A DNA stretch of 64,000 bases from Heliocidaris erythrogramma (taxonomy: Eukaryota; Echinodermata; Echinoidea; Camarodonta; Echinometridae): NCBI GenBank assembly GCA_025617745.1, contig CM046859.1, positions 24,552,006 through 24,616,005 on the forward strand. Reading direction: 5' to 3'. The notes under the pieces are model-generated. The model was not told the DNA's origin. It searched no databases and saw nothing but the letters and a program-made list of their open reading frames with translations. The translations under genes were made by a program, and so were the position numbers. Numbering within the stretch: position 1 is the first letter of the stretch; every line of letters begins with the position of its first letter. Positions 1 through 12,094 of the stretch are shown here, piece by piece.

Positions 1-441
1 AAAGTTAGTCATGAGGGTCTTCTTTTGTTTTGCTCAACTGTGATATACATGTATAATTTTGCTACATAGAATTCAGTCACACAACCACTTTGTTAGTTGA
101 TGTTGGTTTGATGTTGTTTTTTTTTTTGGGGGGGGGGGGGGTGATAGGGGGTGCAAAATGCAAGATGAATACCAAATCCATGGATAAAAAATAGCTGAAT
201 AACAAGCTTTGGTTAGGTTTTTGAAATGCAGTTTTGCTGTCATGAAATTAAATTTTACTTTTGGGACTGCATGTGTTTTTACATGGCATTTTTAAAATGT
301 GAGTCTTATATATTTTTTTTTAGTTTATTTTGTCTACATTGGCTGCTTACATGTTGTGAAAAAAAAGAACTGTCTTTATTCATCTTTAATGTGTAGATCA
401 TAAAATCAGATAATTATTTAAAACAGTGATGCGTAATACCA

Positions 442-585
442 GGGCCCTGTTTCATAAAACTTATCAATAACAAGTGCCTCATTTCTATGACAAATTCGCT
501 CTCCGCCAATCAGATTGAAGGATTTCAGTAGCTTATAACAATTATTGTTATTGTTATTGATAAAAAGTTGCATGAAACGGGGCCC
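442..585. mobile_element. Palindromic MITE, family A (GGGCCCTGTTTCAT ends)
   Basis: This 144-bp element starts with GGGCCCTGTTTCATAAAAC and ends with the near-complement CATGAAACGGGGCCC. Its interior carries the core AGCCAATCAGA-like and AAGGATTTCAGTAGCTTATAAC segments. The same layout recurs at 46670-46816. It has no coding capacity, which fits a non-autonomous DNA transposon. Confidence 0.75.
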
Positions 586-1170
586 ATGTTGTATTCCAAT
601 TACACTCATGCAGCCAAAATTTGTATATGAACATGACTGGAGGAATTTTTGCTCAAATCTGATAAGCCCATTAAACTCAGTTCACTCAAATAAGGACAAT
701 CATTCTGTGTGAAGCTGGATTAGATGACAGACTAATTTCCTTGGCAGTGATCGAGAGTTTAATTAATCAAATTTTGTTGTAGACGAGCACATGAAGAAAG
801 GGGGTTTAAAGATAGCTGAGATTTTAGGCCATGGATTGAGAGGAGAGAGAGGCAATGGAAGGGAGAGTTTTGATACTCCAGACTTGGGTAAACTTATTTT
901 CATAGGATGCGGGTGTGGGTGGGGAGGGGCTCATTATACATAGCAGTATAGACAGGATATGTGAGAGATTATTTTGAAGTTGGAAGGGAGGGGGGGGGGG
1001 GGTGGGATTAATGATATTGTACAACTGGAAAGCAAAATGCATTTGCATTTAGGAATAGTGGACAGATGAGCAGTTCAAAGGGAAAGGGTGGCTCTATGAC
1101 AATTAACCTGGGGATAACTACCGCCCCCCCCCCCTCCAGGACAATTACAGATTTTTTTTGGGGGGGGGAG

Positions 1171-1280
1171 GGGGTAATCATCCTGGGGGCAAATGTCCTG
1201 GGGGTAATTGTCCTGGGAGTAATTGTCCTGGGAGTAATTGTCCTGGGAGTAATTGTCCTGGGAGTAATCGTCCTAGGGGG
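1171..1280. repeat. 15-bp tandem repeat (GGGAGTAATTGTCCT)
   Basis: About seven consecutive 15-bp units follow the pattern GGGxGTAATTGTCCT, with the middle copies identical. The period is a multiple of three, so all three + frames stay open and a spurious repetitive ORF appears over 1066-1392. Confidence 0.85.
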
Positions 1281-2722
1281 GTTATTGTCTGGCGGGGAGG
1301 GGGTAATCGTCCAGATAAGGGAAAGGGCAAGTCTTTGGGGTTATCAGAAGATGATGATGAAAGTGATACATAACTCTGTCACTGGTGCATAAGGTACATG
1401 TAGTCATGTATTGCTTAATGGGAGAATGTGATGTGTCACAGGTTACATTATAGCTGTATGTACCGTAATACATCCATCAAGTTCATCGACCAGCCCGTCT
1501 CGTCATAGTCCTGTCTGTGTTATTCTTTGCAGGGGTAAGGTCTTGAAATTGAAGATAGCAGACAGAGATTGGTCCCTGCTTGAGCAGAGAAGACTGAATA
1601 TTTTGGTGTACTTGTATCTTCATGATGAGTAAAACAACATCCCCTCAACCCTTTACAACTTGTCCCCCTCCTTTCTGCTTCCCCCTTTCCCACTAGTTAC
1701 AAGACCACAGCAGTAGTCTCGTACCTCGGAGGTCCTAGATTCAAAACTTAAAATCAAAGTGCTCATGCCCTTTAGTAAGGACTTAAAAGAAGAGTGGGCG
1801 TCCAAATTGTCTTTTTGTTGATAAATCTACACATAGTTTTATGAACAGAACTCCAACATGATTATTTCAGTTCTTCTTGTGAATGTCTAATAATGACATA
1901 AAACTTTTGCTAATTGTTAATGAAAGACAATATGGAGCAATAATTTTATGTTTCAGTTGTGATTTGATCATTTCGCGGCATGAAACTTTCGCGAATCTCG
2001 ACCACTCGCGAAATTCACGATAGTTTCATGCACGCAAAAAATTTCTGGTTTTACGGTAGCTGCATTTCATGAAGAAAATGTCAAATGTGCTTTACTTGCA
2101 CCCATATACCATACTGTAGGGTTGTAAAATTAAGTTCATGCAGTAAATCAAACATTCAAACAGTCTCAAACGTATAACAGCAAACTCAGGCATCAAACAT
2201 AACAGGAACTCAGGAGACAAATAAAGAGATGTAAACTTGGTAGCGCTCTCTGTGATCTATCTGTCTGAGCTTTTTCTTTTTAATCATGCTCTTTTATATT
2301 ACAGGGCTGCCTGGCCCCACATCAACTTGGTAACTAAGACAACATAACATTATAAATATTCAAACATACTTTAATGAACTTAAAGAAAATGGAAGTATCT
2401 ATTTAAACTAAAATGTATCAACGCAATTCAATACAAGAACCAATCAGAAATAACTAATCAGAAATAACTAAGATGAAGATGGGTCAATGTCTGGGGTGAT
2501 TATGTAATAAGGAATGTTCAACAAAAGAACCAGATGTGAGGATGGAGGGAATGGGCACATCTGAATAGGAAAGTAATGAAGGTGACAAGAGAAGTAGGAC
2601 AGTGTCTGATGAGATGCATGACAACAAAACACCTATTGAAAACTGATCTGAACTGAATTCCAATTTAAGAACAGAAAAGCTAGTCAAGCACAATAGGCAT
2701 CCTACCATAGTTTACCGCAGTC

Positions 2723-3445
2723 TTAACCCTAAAAAGACTGGGGTATTTTGGAGGCTGGAAAAACTGGGGGGGGGGGCCTAAAGGGCCCCCCCCCTGAGAT
2801 CTCGGCCGCTGATTGCGCGATCGTCGCAAAATTTTGCACGCGCGTAAAGCCTCGCGTAAACTACAAAATTGCATACTCAGATTTTCGAAAAATATTCATT
2901 AATTATTTTGAATTTAATTATTCTAATTTATGCGTAAAAGCATACTCTTTGCCCTAAATCACTAAATAAAGCTTCTAGGATGCTGATTTTTGGTGTAAAT
3001 ATTCCTTGTTACATTCCAAACAATTGTACATAAAAATCAATTTTTTTTGTTTTTTTATTGTTTTATTATTTTTTATGTATTTCATTGTTTTTTTGACGGT
3101 TTGTTTTTTTGGTTTTTTTAGCGAAATTTGTTGCAAACATTTTTAGAAGCATAGTTATGCTAAAATCAATTAATTTCAGCCATTGAAATTAAAAGTATGA
3201 ATTTTTATATGAATTAATTGTAAAAACACAATTTGCATTGACTTTGTACACAAAATCACGTTTCTGAGCAATTTTGGGGTTGACAAACTTTTTTCAAAGG
3301 GGCGTGGCTTAAAAACGGCACGCACAAGCGAGACAAATTTGGTCTCAAAAGTTGCGCGAGACTTGAAAGTAAAAAGTCATGGAGCAGCGCGGTGAAAGCT
3401 TTTCGCATTCCGGAGTTATCATGCGAAACGCCGTGGGGGGAAATG
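2723..3445. mobile_element. Family F element with TTAACCCTAA end (right end truncated)
   Basis: The left end reads TTAACCCTAA, followed by a G-run, a GGGCC hairpin and CTGAGATCTCGGC. The element at 33585-34415 has the same order. Both copies share the segment around ACTTGAAAGTAAAAAGTCATG near the right side. The terminal TTAGGGTTAA seen in the second copy is missing here, so this copy looks truncated. Confidence 0.6.
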
Positions 3446-3607
3446 TAGAGAATAAATACAAAGTCATTCGCGTTCCAAAAAGATTTCATCTGTTCAGTGT
3501 TTCACTGCCACACATATGCCAAGACCAGCACAGTTCTTTCAGCCCAAGGTTTAGGTTAGCAACTGTTATGTAATGAATGAGAGAATTAATATCAAGTCAT
3601 CCCCGTA

Positions 3608-3903
3608 GACGTGTCGTGGTCTAGTGGATACGTCACCGGACTGTGGATCACATGGTTCGCGGTTCGAATCCCGACGCAGCGCTAATGTCCTTTGGCAAGA
3701 CATTCATCTACATTTGCCACTCTCCACCCAGGTGAAGTAAATGGGTACCCGGTAGGAAGAAATTCCTTGAATGCCTTAGCGCCAATCATGGCAGCTCGGC
3801 TATAAAAGCCAGGGTAATAATGTGATACTTTGTATTAAGCGCAGTAGAGTATATTTGTATAGTAGCTGCGCTATATAAATGGACATATTATTATTATTAT
3901 TTT
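3608..3903 (+). mobile_element. tRNA-derived SINE
   Basis: The 5' part resembles a tRNA gene. An internal A box (TGGTCTAGTGG, 3617-3627) and B box (GGTTCGAATCC, 3661-3671) are spaced as in RNA polymerase III promoters. An unrelated body follows, ending in GCGCTATATAAATGGACAT and an ATT repeat. The length (about 300 bp), tRNA-like head and simple-repeat tail are typical of a SINE. It is not a functional tRNA gene, because the acceptor stem does not close around the B box. A tail fragment of a similar element lies at 45986-46057. Confidence 0.8.
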
Positions 3904-4312
3904 CCTGTGAAATTGTGAAATTCAACGATACAGGAAATTAGTAGGCTGTCATTAATTAGATATGAAAGGAAGTTCGTTCTATTTGGAAGGCATTCATTGT
4001 CCAGGAAGGGAAGGGAAGAGTTCACTTAAGGCAAGAACAATTAATTAGAGGGCGATCAAGAGTGACCCGTTCTTGGAATCCCGGTGAATCAGTGACTACA
4101 TATTGTCAGTTGACGGCAAGAAGAGCGTTAGCTGTGTATCAAAGGATAAGTTATTACCCTTCTGGCTCTCAGCATGGCCTCTGCATGTACATGTACATGT
4201 AGCTACCACATTGTGATTTGCATTTGATTATAGATGTACGATGCATATATATGCTTGTTTGAGCTGGAGGTTGCTGTTAGTTTCATGGATTTATCTGTAT
4301 ACTCCTAGATCT

Positions 4313-4470
4313 CCAGTTAGCCCTACAATCCGTTAGTCCTACATCACATTGGTCCTACAACTGACTAGTCCTGTGTCCCACAGGTCCTTCACCCCATTTG
4401 TCCTACAGTCCATTGATCCTGCTTTTATTGGGCATGCTCCTATAATTTTGTTCCAATGATCCTTTGTTTC
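4313..4470. repeat. Degenerate ~17-bp repeat (GTCCTACA)
   Basis: The motif GTCCTACA and variants recur at about 4318, 4336, 4353, 4370, 4384, 4400 and 4417, giving a period near 17 bp with drift. I see no coding or regulatory meaning. Confidence 0.5.
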
Positions 4471-6194
4471 ATGGATATCTTTGCAGTTGGTCCCACTTTC
4501 CAAATCCCACTTTCCAAATCCCAATAGTATAAAAGAAACTAAAAACATCTTGGTTTGATATAAAATGTTGGACCAGTGGAACATGAGATGAAAGAAGTAC
4601 CTCCTTCAAGCTTCATGTATGACAAATACAAGTCATATTGTAAAATGGAATGAGGAACAATACGAATTTGACAGTCATATGGCCCGCATTTGCCATACAC
4701 ATGCAAAAAGAACAAACATCCCTTCATATCATAATCACTGAAGCATCCCACAAAATTCCCTTCAGCTATTGTGCAATCATCTGTCATCGTGTTTTCAAAA
4801 GTAATGTAAACTTGCAATCAGAAACTTCCCTTGAACTTCACCAAACTCAAACAGAGGACGAAAAGAAAGAAATTTATGACTTGCCTATGTGTGTTTTCAA
4901 GACAGGGCAATAAAATAACCCCTTGATTATGATTCATGTTTTTCGTTCTGTTGTAAATCGCATTTACTGACCAGCTTTTATACCTCAATAAACCTTTACA
5001 ATGAGATACACAATGTAGAAGTAGGAATAAAGATATTCTTCCCCTTAGGCACAACAATTTACTTTTTTCGCTTTCCATGCCTAATTTCATTTTGCTTTTG
5101 TGGTGGTGAATGCGCACCAAAGCTAACGTAATAGCTAACGTGATGCAATTATTATGGGTTAAGCAAATGTGGGGCACAGTTTTTGCAACGTGCTGAGGGG
5201 TCGTGGGCGGTGGTTGAAAATTTGTGACGGGTTCTGGAGACATTGATATAAAAATTTCACCACCATGACTTGCATAATTTCTTTGTCATATACGTGCAGT
5301 GGTTGATAAATTGCTATATTGAAGTTCCAGGGTTTTTTTCTTTTATTGCTTTCATTTACTCTACATGTATTTGTCTGTCTCTCTGGCACTTATGTCTCTG
5401 TTGTGCTCTCCTCTTTCTCTCTATCTCTCTCTTGCAATCTTACAATTTTAGGGTCATCATATATTCAAATTCAAGTCTGATATTATTTGGTGAGCTTGGT
5501 GCTTTTAATTGAATTGAGCAAAGTAACTTTAATAGACCAATAAAGCAAGGATGTTTTTTAACTTCAACTTGCACCAAGTTTAAAACCCAGTATTGAGTTT
5601 CAAAGAAATTGAGAGCCAATATGTTTAATATGTAAAGGTATTTATATATGAATTTGATAAATAAAAGATATGAATTATTTCACATTATCCCTCCATATGG
5701 GGGGGGGGGGGTAAAGAACTATTTGCCCTTTAAATTTGCTTAATTGTGTAGGCCTCCAAGTAACCCGTCTTTGCGGGGCCAATTTTTTTTTCTTAGAAGT
5801 CATGAAAGAGACCCTGGAGAAAAATAACACGTTAAGGGTTGCATGTACGCACAAAGTTCAACTTCAAAAACACTTGACTCTTCCTCTATCCATTTTGAAA
5901 TTGTTGTAATCATATTTAATCTCAAATTTCCCTGGTATTTTAAGACAAGGAGGAGGCAGATGTCATGACAAAGGTCAAGATTTTACTGCCCCAAAAATAT
6001 GGACTTATTCTAGTAAAACATATTTACATAATATTTTGATGACCCTTCCGTCTTAGACAGGCATTTGTTAGTTGGCCATTGTGTTAATACACGGCGCAGC
6101 TGTCAGAAATGTAGGACTTGCGTATTTGTTGGGTACACAGGGTGAACAGAATCAACAAATGGCTGTGACGTGATTGAAAAATTCCCGCAAAGTT

Positions 6195-6204
6195 TGCTGA
6201 GTCA
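6195..6204 (+). promoter_or_regulatory. NF-E2/ARE-type motif TGCTGAGTCA
   Basis: This is an exact match to the antioxidant response element core (TGCnnnGTCA) with the TGA centre favoured by NRF2-small Maf and AP-1/NF-E2 factors. It lies far upstream of the KEAP1 coding start, so a regulatory role is only a possibility. Confidence 0.35.
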
Positions 6205-9200
6205 TTCCTGGATAAGTCATGGGCGGCCACGCTCAAGGTCTGTTTTCCTCTCACTTTCTTTGAATGTAGAAAGCAATCAACAGCTATTGTTGTATTCAAG
6301 TTCAAATAAGGAATTGGTAATGAAAATAGGCCTACACAAAATCATCAAATTCCTGTGGTTTTGTTTGGCATATTTTTTCAATGAATTGGTTATGAAATGG
6401 GGATGGCTTCCAGTAAGTCTCTAGATATTAAATGTTGGTATTATTAAAAAGAGTGAAAGGCCTGATATATAGGAATTAGTCAAACAAAAAGGGCTCTATT
6501 GACTACAGACTGTACACTAAAGAAATTTCAAAATTCAAAATTGAAGAAGTATGGTCACAAAATGAATGAACGTAATTTGTAAATATAATACTTTAGATGA
6601 GTATTAGTATTTCTATGTCAATTAATGGTCTCATTATTCACCTGTAATGCTACACAAGATGTCTTCCACCTTTGTACATGTATACGTGCATAGCTAATAT
6701 TGTCCTGTGTTGTCAGCACTAATTGCTAGTGAGCATGTCCATTGACTATTGACTGTTTACTGCCCTTGATACACATACATGTTGTACTACATGTTTGCTT
6801 GATTATAGTGTTCCAAGAATAGCCATTGTAATGTAGAGCAGTGGGACATAATAGGCTGTCAGCTTGCTGAAAGATTTTGTGAGTTAAACTTATAGGCCTA
6901 TGCAGTTTTTGTTTAGTTGGCTACAACCTGCCAGATTAACACCACAATTGGTTTGGCCTACTCCTGGAAAGTTATCTGAGGTTTCACGAGACTGAAGGCC
7001 CTCGAAAACAACAGCCAACTGAAACTTTCCTGTAGGTTCATTGTCGGCCTCATATGGACCGTTGGTCCCAGCTCAGTCTGGTGGGAATCCTGGGATGTTG
7101 CCATTTTAGTTGTTCTGTTGTTGCTTCTCAGTCAATGATTGTAAAGTTGATGGAGGAAATTGTGAATTTGGTGAAAATATGCCTTCTTAGGTCATCTAGC
7201 TGGTCAAGACCATAATGATAATAGCCTTCATAGATGTGATAAGACCTGGTAATTTAGCGTTATTAAACATGTCAGAAAGAGTTACTTTATAATTTTTTTC
7301 TTGTCACATTACCAATTCATACTTAAAATTCTTCAGACAAAGATAATTATATTTTCTCTACTGCTTGTAGTATTTTCTTCTATAATACCACAGATAAAAC
7401 ACATACATGTAGTACTCCTGCTTGCAGCAGTACCATAAAAAGTAACAACCTCGGCCATAATAATAGCATTGTAATGTCCAATATCTTGACGACCAATTAA
7501 TCATGGTGTGTATGGTTTACTATCATTGTTTGCTGCTATATGTATCTTATCGGGTATACCAGGACAATTGCTCTTGTATCAATTTTTTCCCAGGGACTTT
7601 ACTTTCAGTGGGGAAAAATCATCATGACTTGCAGATTTTTCAGACATTTTCAGGTTAATTTTAGATCAGAATACGTACATGGATGTTTTGTTTACATTTA
7701 TTACAATGTGTTCTGTGTGAGCTAGTGTACTTTGGAAGCTTTTTTTTTTAATGGAAGATTGGATTTTTAAACTTGAGATATCTGCCAATTCATGCTTAAA
7801 ATATGTAGCCTGCACATTAATATTGCAATTCATTGGCTTAAATCTTATGAGTTTTTCTTGGGAGAATAGGTACCTGGGAATTTAAAAGACATGTTATATC
7901 ATCTTCCTGAGAGCTAGAAGGATGTTACTCTGTGTTAAAGTATATGAGTTAATGCCCTTCTGGCTCCAAACAGACGATAGACGATATATTTAATATAAAA
8001 AGTTTTTTTGCCGTGGGTGTACATAGCCTATATATGGGGAAAAAAAAGCATTCAGAATTCAGAATTTACAGTATTTACAGTCATCATTCCATATATTGAT
8101 GGCAATGATTTATTGATATCAATCATGATCTTTATAAATTATCTTTTCCATAGAAGACAAGGTGCTTCCACTAAATCAATGACTTATATGTTCCAGCTAT
8201 ATAAAAAATATTTTCATGTCACTCTAATAGGAAGATCAATATGCTTGCATTCTTAAAATGTAACTCTTTTGGGCTCTTTTTAAAGGGAAGTTTATATGCT
8301 GGGAAATGTGAAGACAAATTGCGAGCTTTCTCATTCTTTTTATGTTCGTTTGGAAGATTATCGTAGTAGAAATGTCCCCTGAAAAGGATTGCTCTTTCAA
8401 TGCCCTCACATTCAAAATATGACAAGACACAGCTGGAATGTTTGGGACAAACATTTGTATGTAGTCCCATATACACATTTCTGTGTGCAGTACATGTGAC
8501 TCTCAGCAGGCTTGAGTCAATTTCTTATCATTGTGGTAATGCCAAAACCTTACAACATACACCAATTCTTATATATATGCTATATAATCCACCTTTCCTA
8601 ATTGTTTTGAGACAGAATTTTTCACAATTCAATCTCATGACCAGAACTCAACTTAATCTTTCAACAAGATGAATCATCCTAAAATAGGAAAATACATCTA
8701 AATCTCATTTTAATGAGAAGTTTGTTTTGAGCATCAGGTTCTTTCATCATGGGAATAAAGCCTATATTTGTTACCACTTCAGGGTGTTAATAACATTTAC
8801 TTAGATCATCCCTTGGATCATCCCTTGGATAAAGATTTAACTTGCAAACAATATAGGATACAATCTTTTAGACAAACACATTGTCTGCTGAAGGGTCTTT
8901 GTTTGACTGTGAAAGGAACTCAGCTGCATTGTCAAGTTTTTGTGCATTGTCACTGTTTGAAGAGCTTTTTATCAGAGTGGGAATGTCATGTTGTGAAAGG
9001 CTTTTTCCTGTGCATTAATTGTTATGCATTTCTTCTTTATATCTCATATCTCTCTATCTCGGTGCCCCCTCTCTTTCTTTCACTTTCTTTCACTTTCTCT
9101 CTCATTTTCTCCTCTTTAATCATCAAAATGTATTCTGTGTATTCACATACATGTAGAGTTGTGTCTTTCTTCGTTATTTTCTAGTGCATTAGACTGCTTC

Positions 9201-9390
9201 ACTTTTCAAATATAATGTTATATATTCTGTGCTATATCTATGGTCGGTATAATTTTTTTTAGCTTTTCTGTTCTCCTTTCCCCTTTGTATTATAATGTTA
9301 CTTTTGCGACTCTTGAAATCTGAAAGTTTACTGTTAGCTACAAATCTAGACAAAATGGGCACTCCGCATTGTCTTTACTGTAAAGAGACA

Positions 9391-10068
9391 TATGTGACCC
9401 TCCACCACAAAACGACCAATAAGTCGCAATGGGAGTTTTAGAGTAAACAGCTGAAAAAGGTGGTTTGGGTGGAAATTTTAATTTTAAGTTTTTTGTATTT
9501 TCTGAAAGTTCATTTATTACTCTACCATCTGACAAAATTTCAGGTTAAAATACCATGTTGAAATATGTTTTTAATCTCATTCAAAATGACCATGTTTTCC
9601 TGGAAATTCAAAACTTTGTGTGTCAACTTCCTGGGATTGTACTTCACATCGCTTTTCTAGTATAGCTTAAAAATTATGCACTGTCTGATATTTAAAATCA
9701 AAAGAAAGAAAGAAATATATCTACATGTATTCTAAAGGTATGAAAAGTTTCAACCCAATCTAATAAGTACTTCACTGTGTATGCTAGGGAGTTTTGACTC
9801 AACCTTTTGTGCGACGAACAATAGGATACAGATTAGGCACTCTTAAATGGTCACTCTTCTTTAGAGCCCCTTTTCTCTATTGTTTTGGTCATTATTAGTC
9901 TGTCTGTCAAGTTGTCATTCTCATTGTAAATTACAAGAGTTTGCTTAGTCCATACAAGACAAGTTATATATTATTTTCAAGCTTAGAATCTAAGCTTTCA
10001 AACTGTGTTGAAATTTTAAAAACCTAAATTTCCGACTTATTGGTCGTTTTGTGGTGGAGGGTCACATA
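9391..10068. mobile_element. Tc1/mariner-like MITE with ~34-bp terminal inverted repeats
   Basis: The left end TGTGACCCTCCACCACAAAA continues through ACGACCAATAAGTCG. It is mirrored almost perfectly at the right end (CGACTTATTGGTCG ... GGAGGGTCACA). TA dinucleotides flank both ends (9391-9392 and 10067-10068), as expected for a TA target-site duplication. The 670-bp interior has no transposase-like reading frame, so it is non-autonomous. Confidence 0.8.
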
Positions 10069-10474
10069 TATTAGCTTGAGGACCATGTTTTATTTGTTAC
10101 CTAATAGTTCCTGCTTGTTTGTTTCCTATAAATAGAAGGATAACTCATTCCACTATAGACTCTCCTGAACGCAGTATAGTTTATATTGTAGCGAAAAGGC
10201 TTTTTGACCAGTACTTGTTTGTTTTAATAGACCTTACTTTCTATAGTCAAGCGGCAAATCCTCATTTTCTCTTTAATCTTCTGACAGTAAGTTGAAAGGG
10301 TGCTTCATCATGTGCATAGCCTAGAAATAACATAATCCATTGGGCTCTTCATTGAAAAATACACGAATTACATACACCGCCTTTATGCCCCGCTAGTCTT
10401 ACATTTGACTGCTGCTGCAATATAAATGAAAGGGGAAGAGAAGAGGTGTACACACCAGGTACACTTGGCAGATA

Positions 10475-10485
10475 TGCTGAGTCAC
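10475..10485 (+). promoter_or_regulatory. NF-E2/ARE-type motif TGCTGAGTCAC
   Basis: This is an exact ARE/NF-E2 core. It lies in relatively repeat-poor sequence about 7.3 kb upstream of the KEAP1 start codon, where a promoter or enhancer could sit. Function is inferred only from the motif. Confidence 0.4.
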
Positions 10486-12081
10486 TTACTATTCTTCCAT
10501 ACAGCTCACTCAGGATCTGATAGTAATTCTGCGTGCAACAGTGAGCCTTACCTGCGTGCCTGCATACACAATACACTCATACACACACAGCACACACACA
10601 CAGAGACACAGAGGAATAAACGCACAGTCATCATGCTATCAAACCACTGATTGTGGATATATACAAGGGCTTCTGCGCACATATGATGCTGGCGATGAAT
10701 TTGGAGGGGAGAAATGCGTGCAGTTGAATGAGTCGATGGTCTTCCCGTAAAGGTTGGCTCGACGCCGCAGGTTCACAGTGTTTATAAGCAAGATGACTGT
10801 GAATTATTTGCCATTATCGTACTTGGACACACTTCAGACCAAACCTGTGTGATATATATTTCATACCTTCAAATTTCAGGATATACATTCATTATCGTCT
10901 CTGTTTACATTTGGCTGTTTGACTTTGAGTAGCACTGGAATACATTTTCATCACCAGGATTTGTTTACGTCAGTGTGATTTAATATATAGTCAGTCTATT
11001 TCATCCTGTATTGTTTGCAGCGAATTAATTTACATCAGAAATAGATTGGCAGCACATTGGATATTGGCGATTTATCGACTACAGTCGTACAGATTACTTT
11101 GGAAATAATCTACTTGATTTGTTGGTCTCTGTGGAATTAAATTCAAGAGTGGTATGTTTTGTTGTTTTTTTTTTCATTTTGTGTTTTGTTTTTTCTTGTA
11201 TTCAGTCTCATACAGTCTCAGTGGATGGCAGTTATGCCTGTACACATGTGTACTGCATGAACATATTGTTTATCAGGGTCAAAAAACTATATGGTGTGAA
11301 ATTTTATTAAGGTGGCTATTATTTTACATGATATATCAAGCCACATTATCACATATTAAAATCATGTTGAGGTGGACTTTAATGTTACTTTGTGAAAAAA
11401 CACCACAAAAAATTTTACATATGTAATTTGAGACAAATAAATGAGTCATTGATCATATATGAAGACAAGAAGAAAAGCAGAGGAGAGGATGGATCATCGC
11501 TATTGGAATTTTAAAATTGGGTAGTGCTAGTAAAAATGCGCTTGAAAATGAACATATATGGGAATGTAATATGATAATTATTAGCCTATGATAGCTGATG
11601 TACATGTATGCACATGTGTATGTCTAAAACTTTCATGACTTTGTATAACTTTGACTAATGGTTAGCTTGTAACAGTTCAATGTAATGGCAATATTCCAAG
11701 TGATTACCAGTATGGTCTTCCCAGTGATTATACATATATAGTTATGGACAGTCTAGATGGACAATATCACTTTGCTGCATCATTCCCCAAGAACTTCCTT
11801 TTCAGTTTCACTATGATCGATGTCATTGAACTGGACACCAAATCTAGAACACAGGGATTAGGTCATGTATATGTATCTACCGTGTATGTACAGTATATTG
11901 TCCTTCAGAAATAGCATAATACTCTCACAGTCTCAGGAATCTACATGTAGGAATTGTATTTGTACTTAATGTATTTTAATGGGAAATACTCAAGAAACCA
12001 TCTTCTACAACTCCTCCCTGAACGGTGTCACTGAACAGCGAGGACGACTCTCTGAATCTAGAACACAGGGAATGGGTAATA

Positions 12082-12094
12082 TGCCGAGTCAGCA
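12082..12094 (+). promoter_or_regulatory. Maf recognition element-like motif TGCCGAGTCAGCA
   Basis: This 13-mer matches the palindromic T-MARE consensus (TGCTGAGTCAGCA) at 12 of 13 positions. It is therefore a plausible binding site for small Maf homodimers or NRF2-Maf heterodimers. It lies 5.7 kb upstream of the KEAP1 ATG. Confidence 0.4.

Noticed and set aside
1066-1392. Repetitive VIVLG / GSNCP frames on the + strand
   Set aside because: Two overlapping frames are both open because the 15-bp tandem repeat has a period divisible by three; neither has a recognisable domain.
3608-3690. A tRNA gene
   Set aside because: A and B boxes are present, but the cloverleaf does not close with a proper acceptor stem and the sequence continues into a SINE body.
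4818-5243. 141-codon open frame on the - strand
   Set aside because: No recognised domain and no splice or promoter context.
8768-9184. 138-codon open frame on the + strand with a hydrophobic C-terminal part
   Set aside because: The hydrophobic part comes from a CT-rich tract; no homologue recognised.
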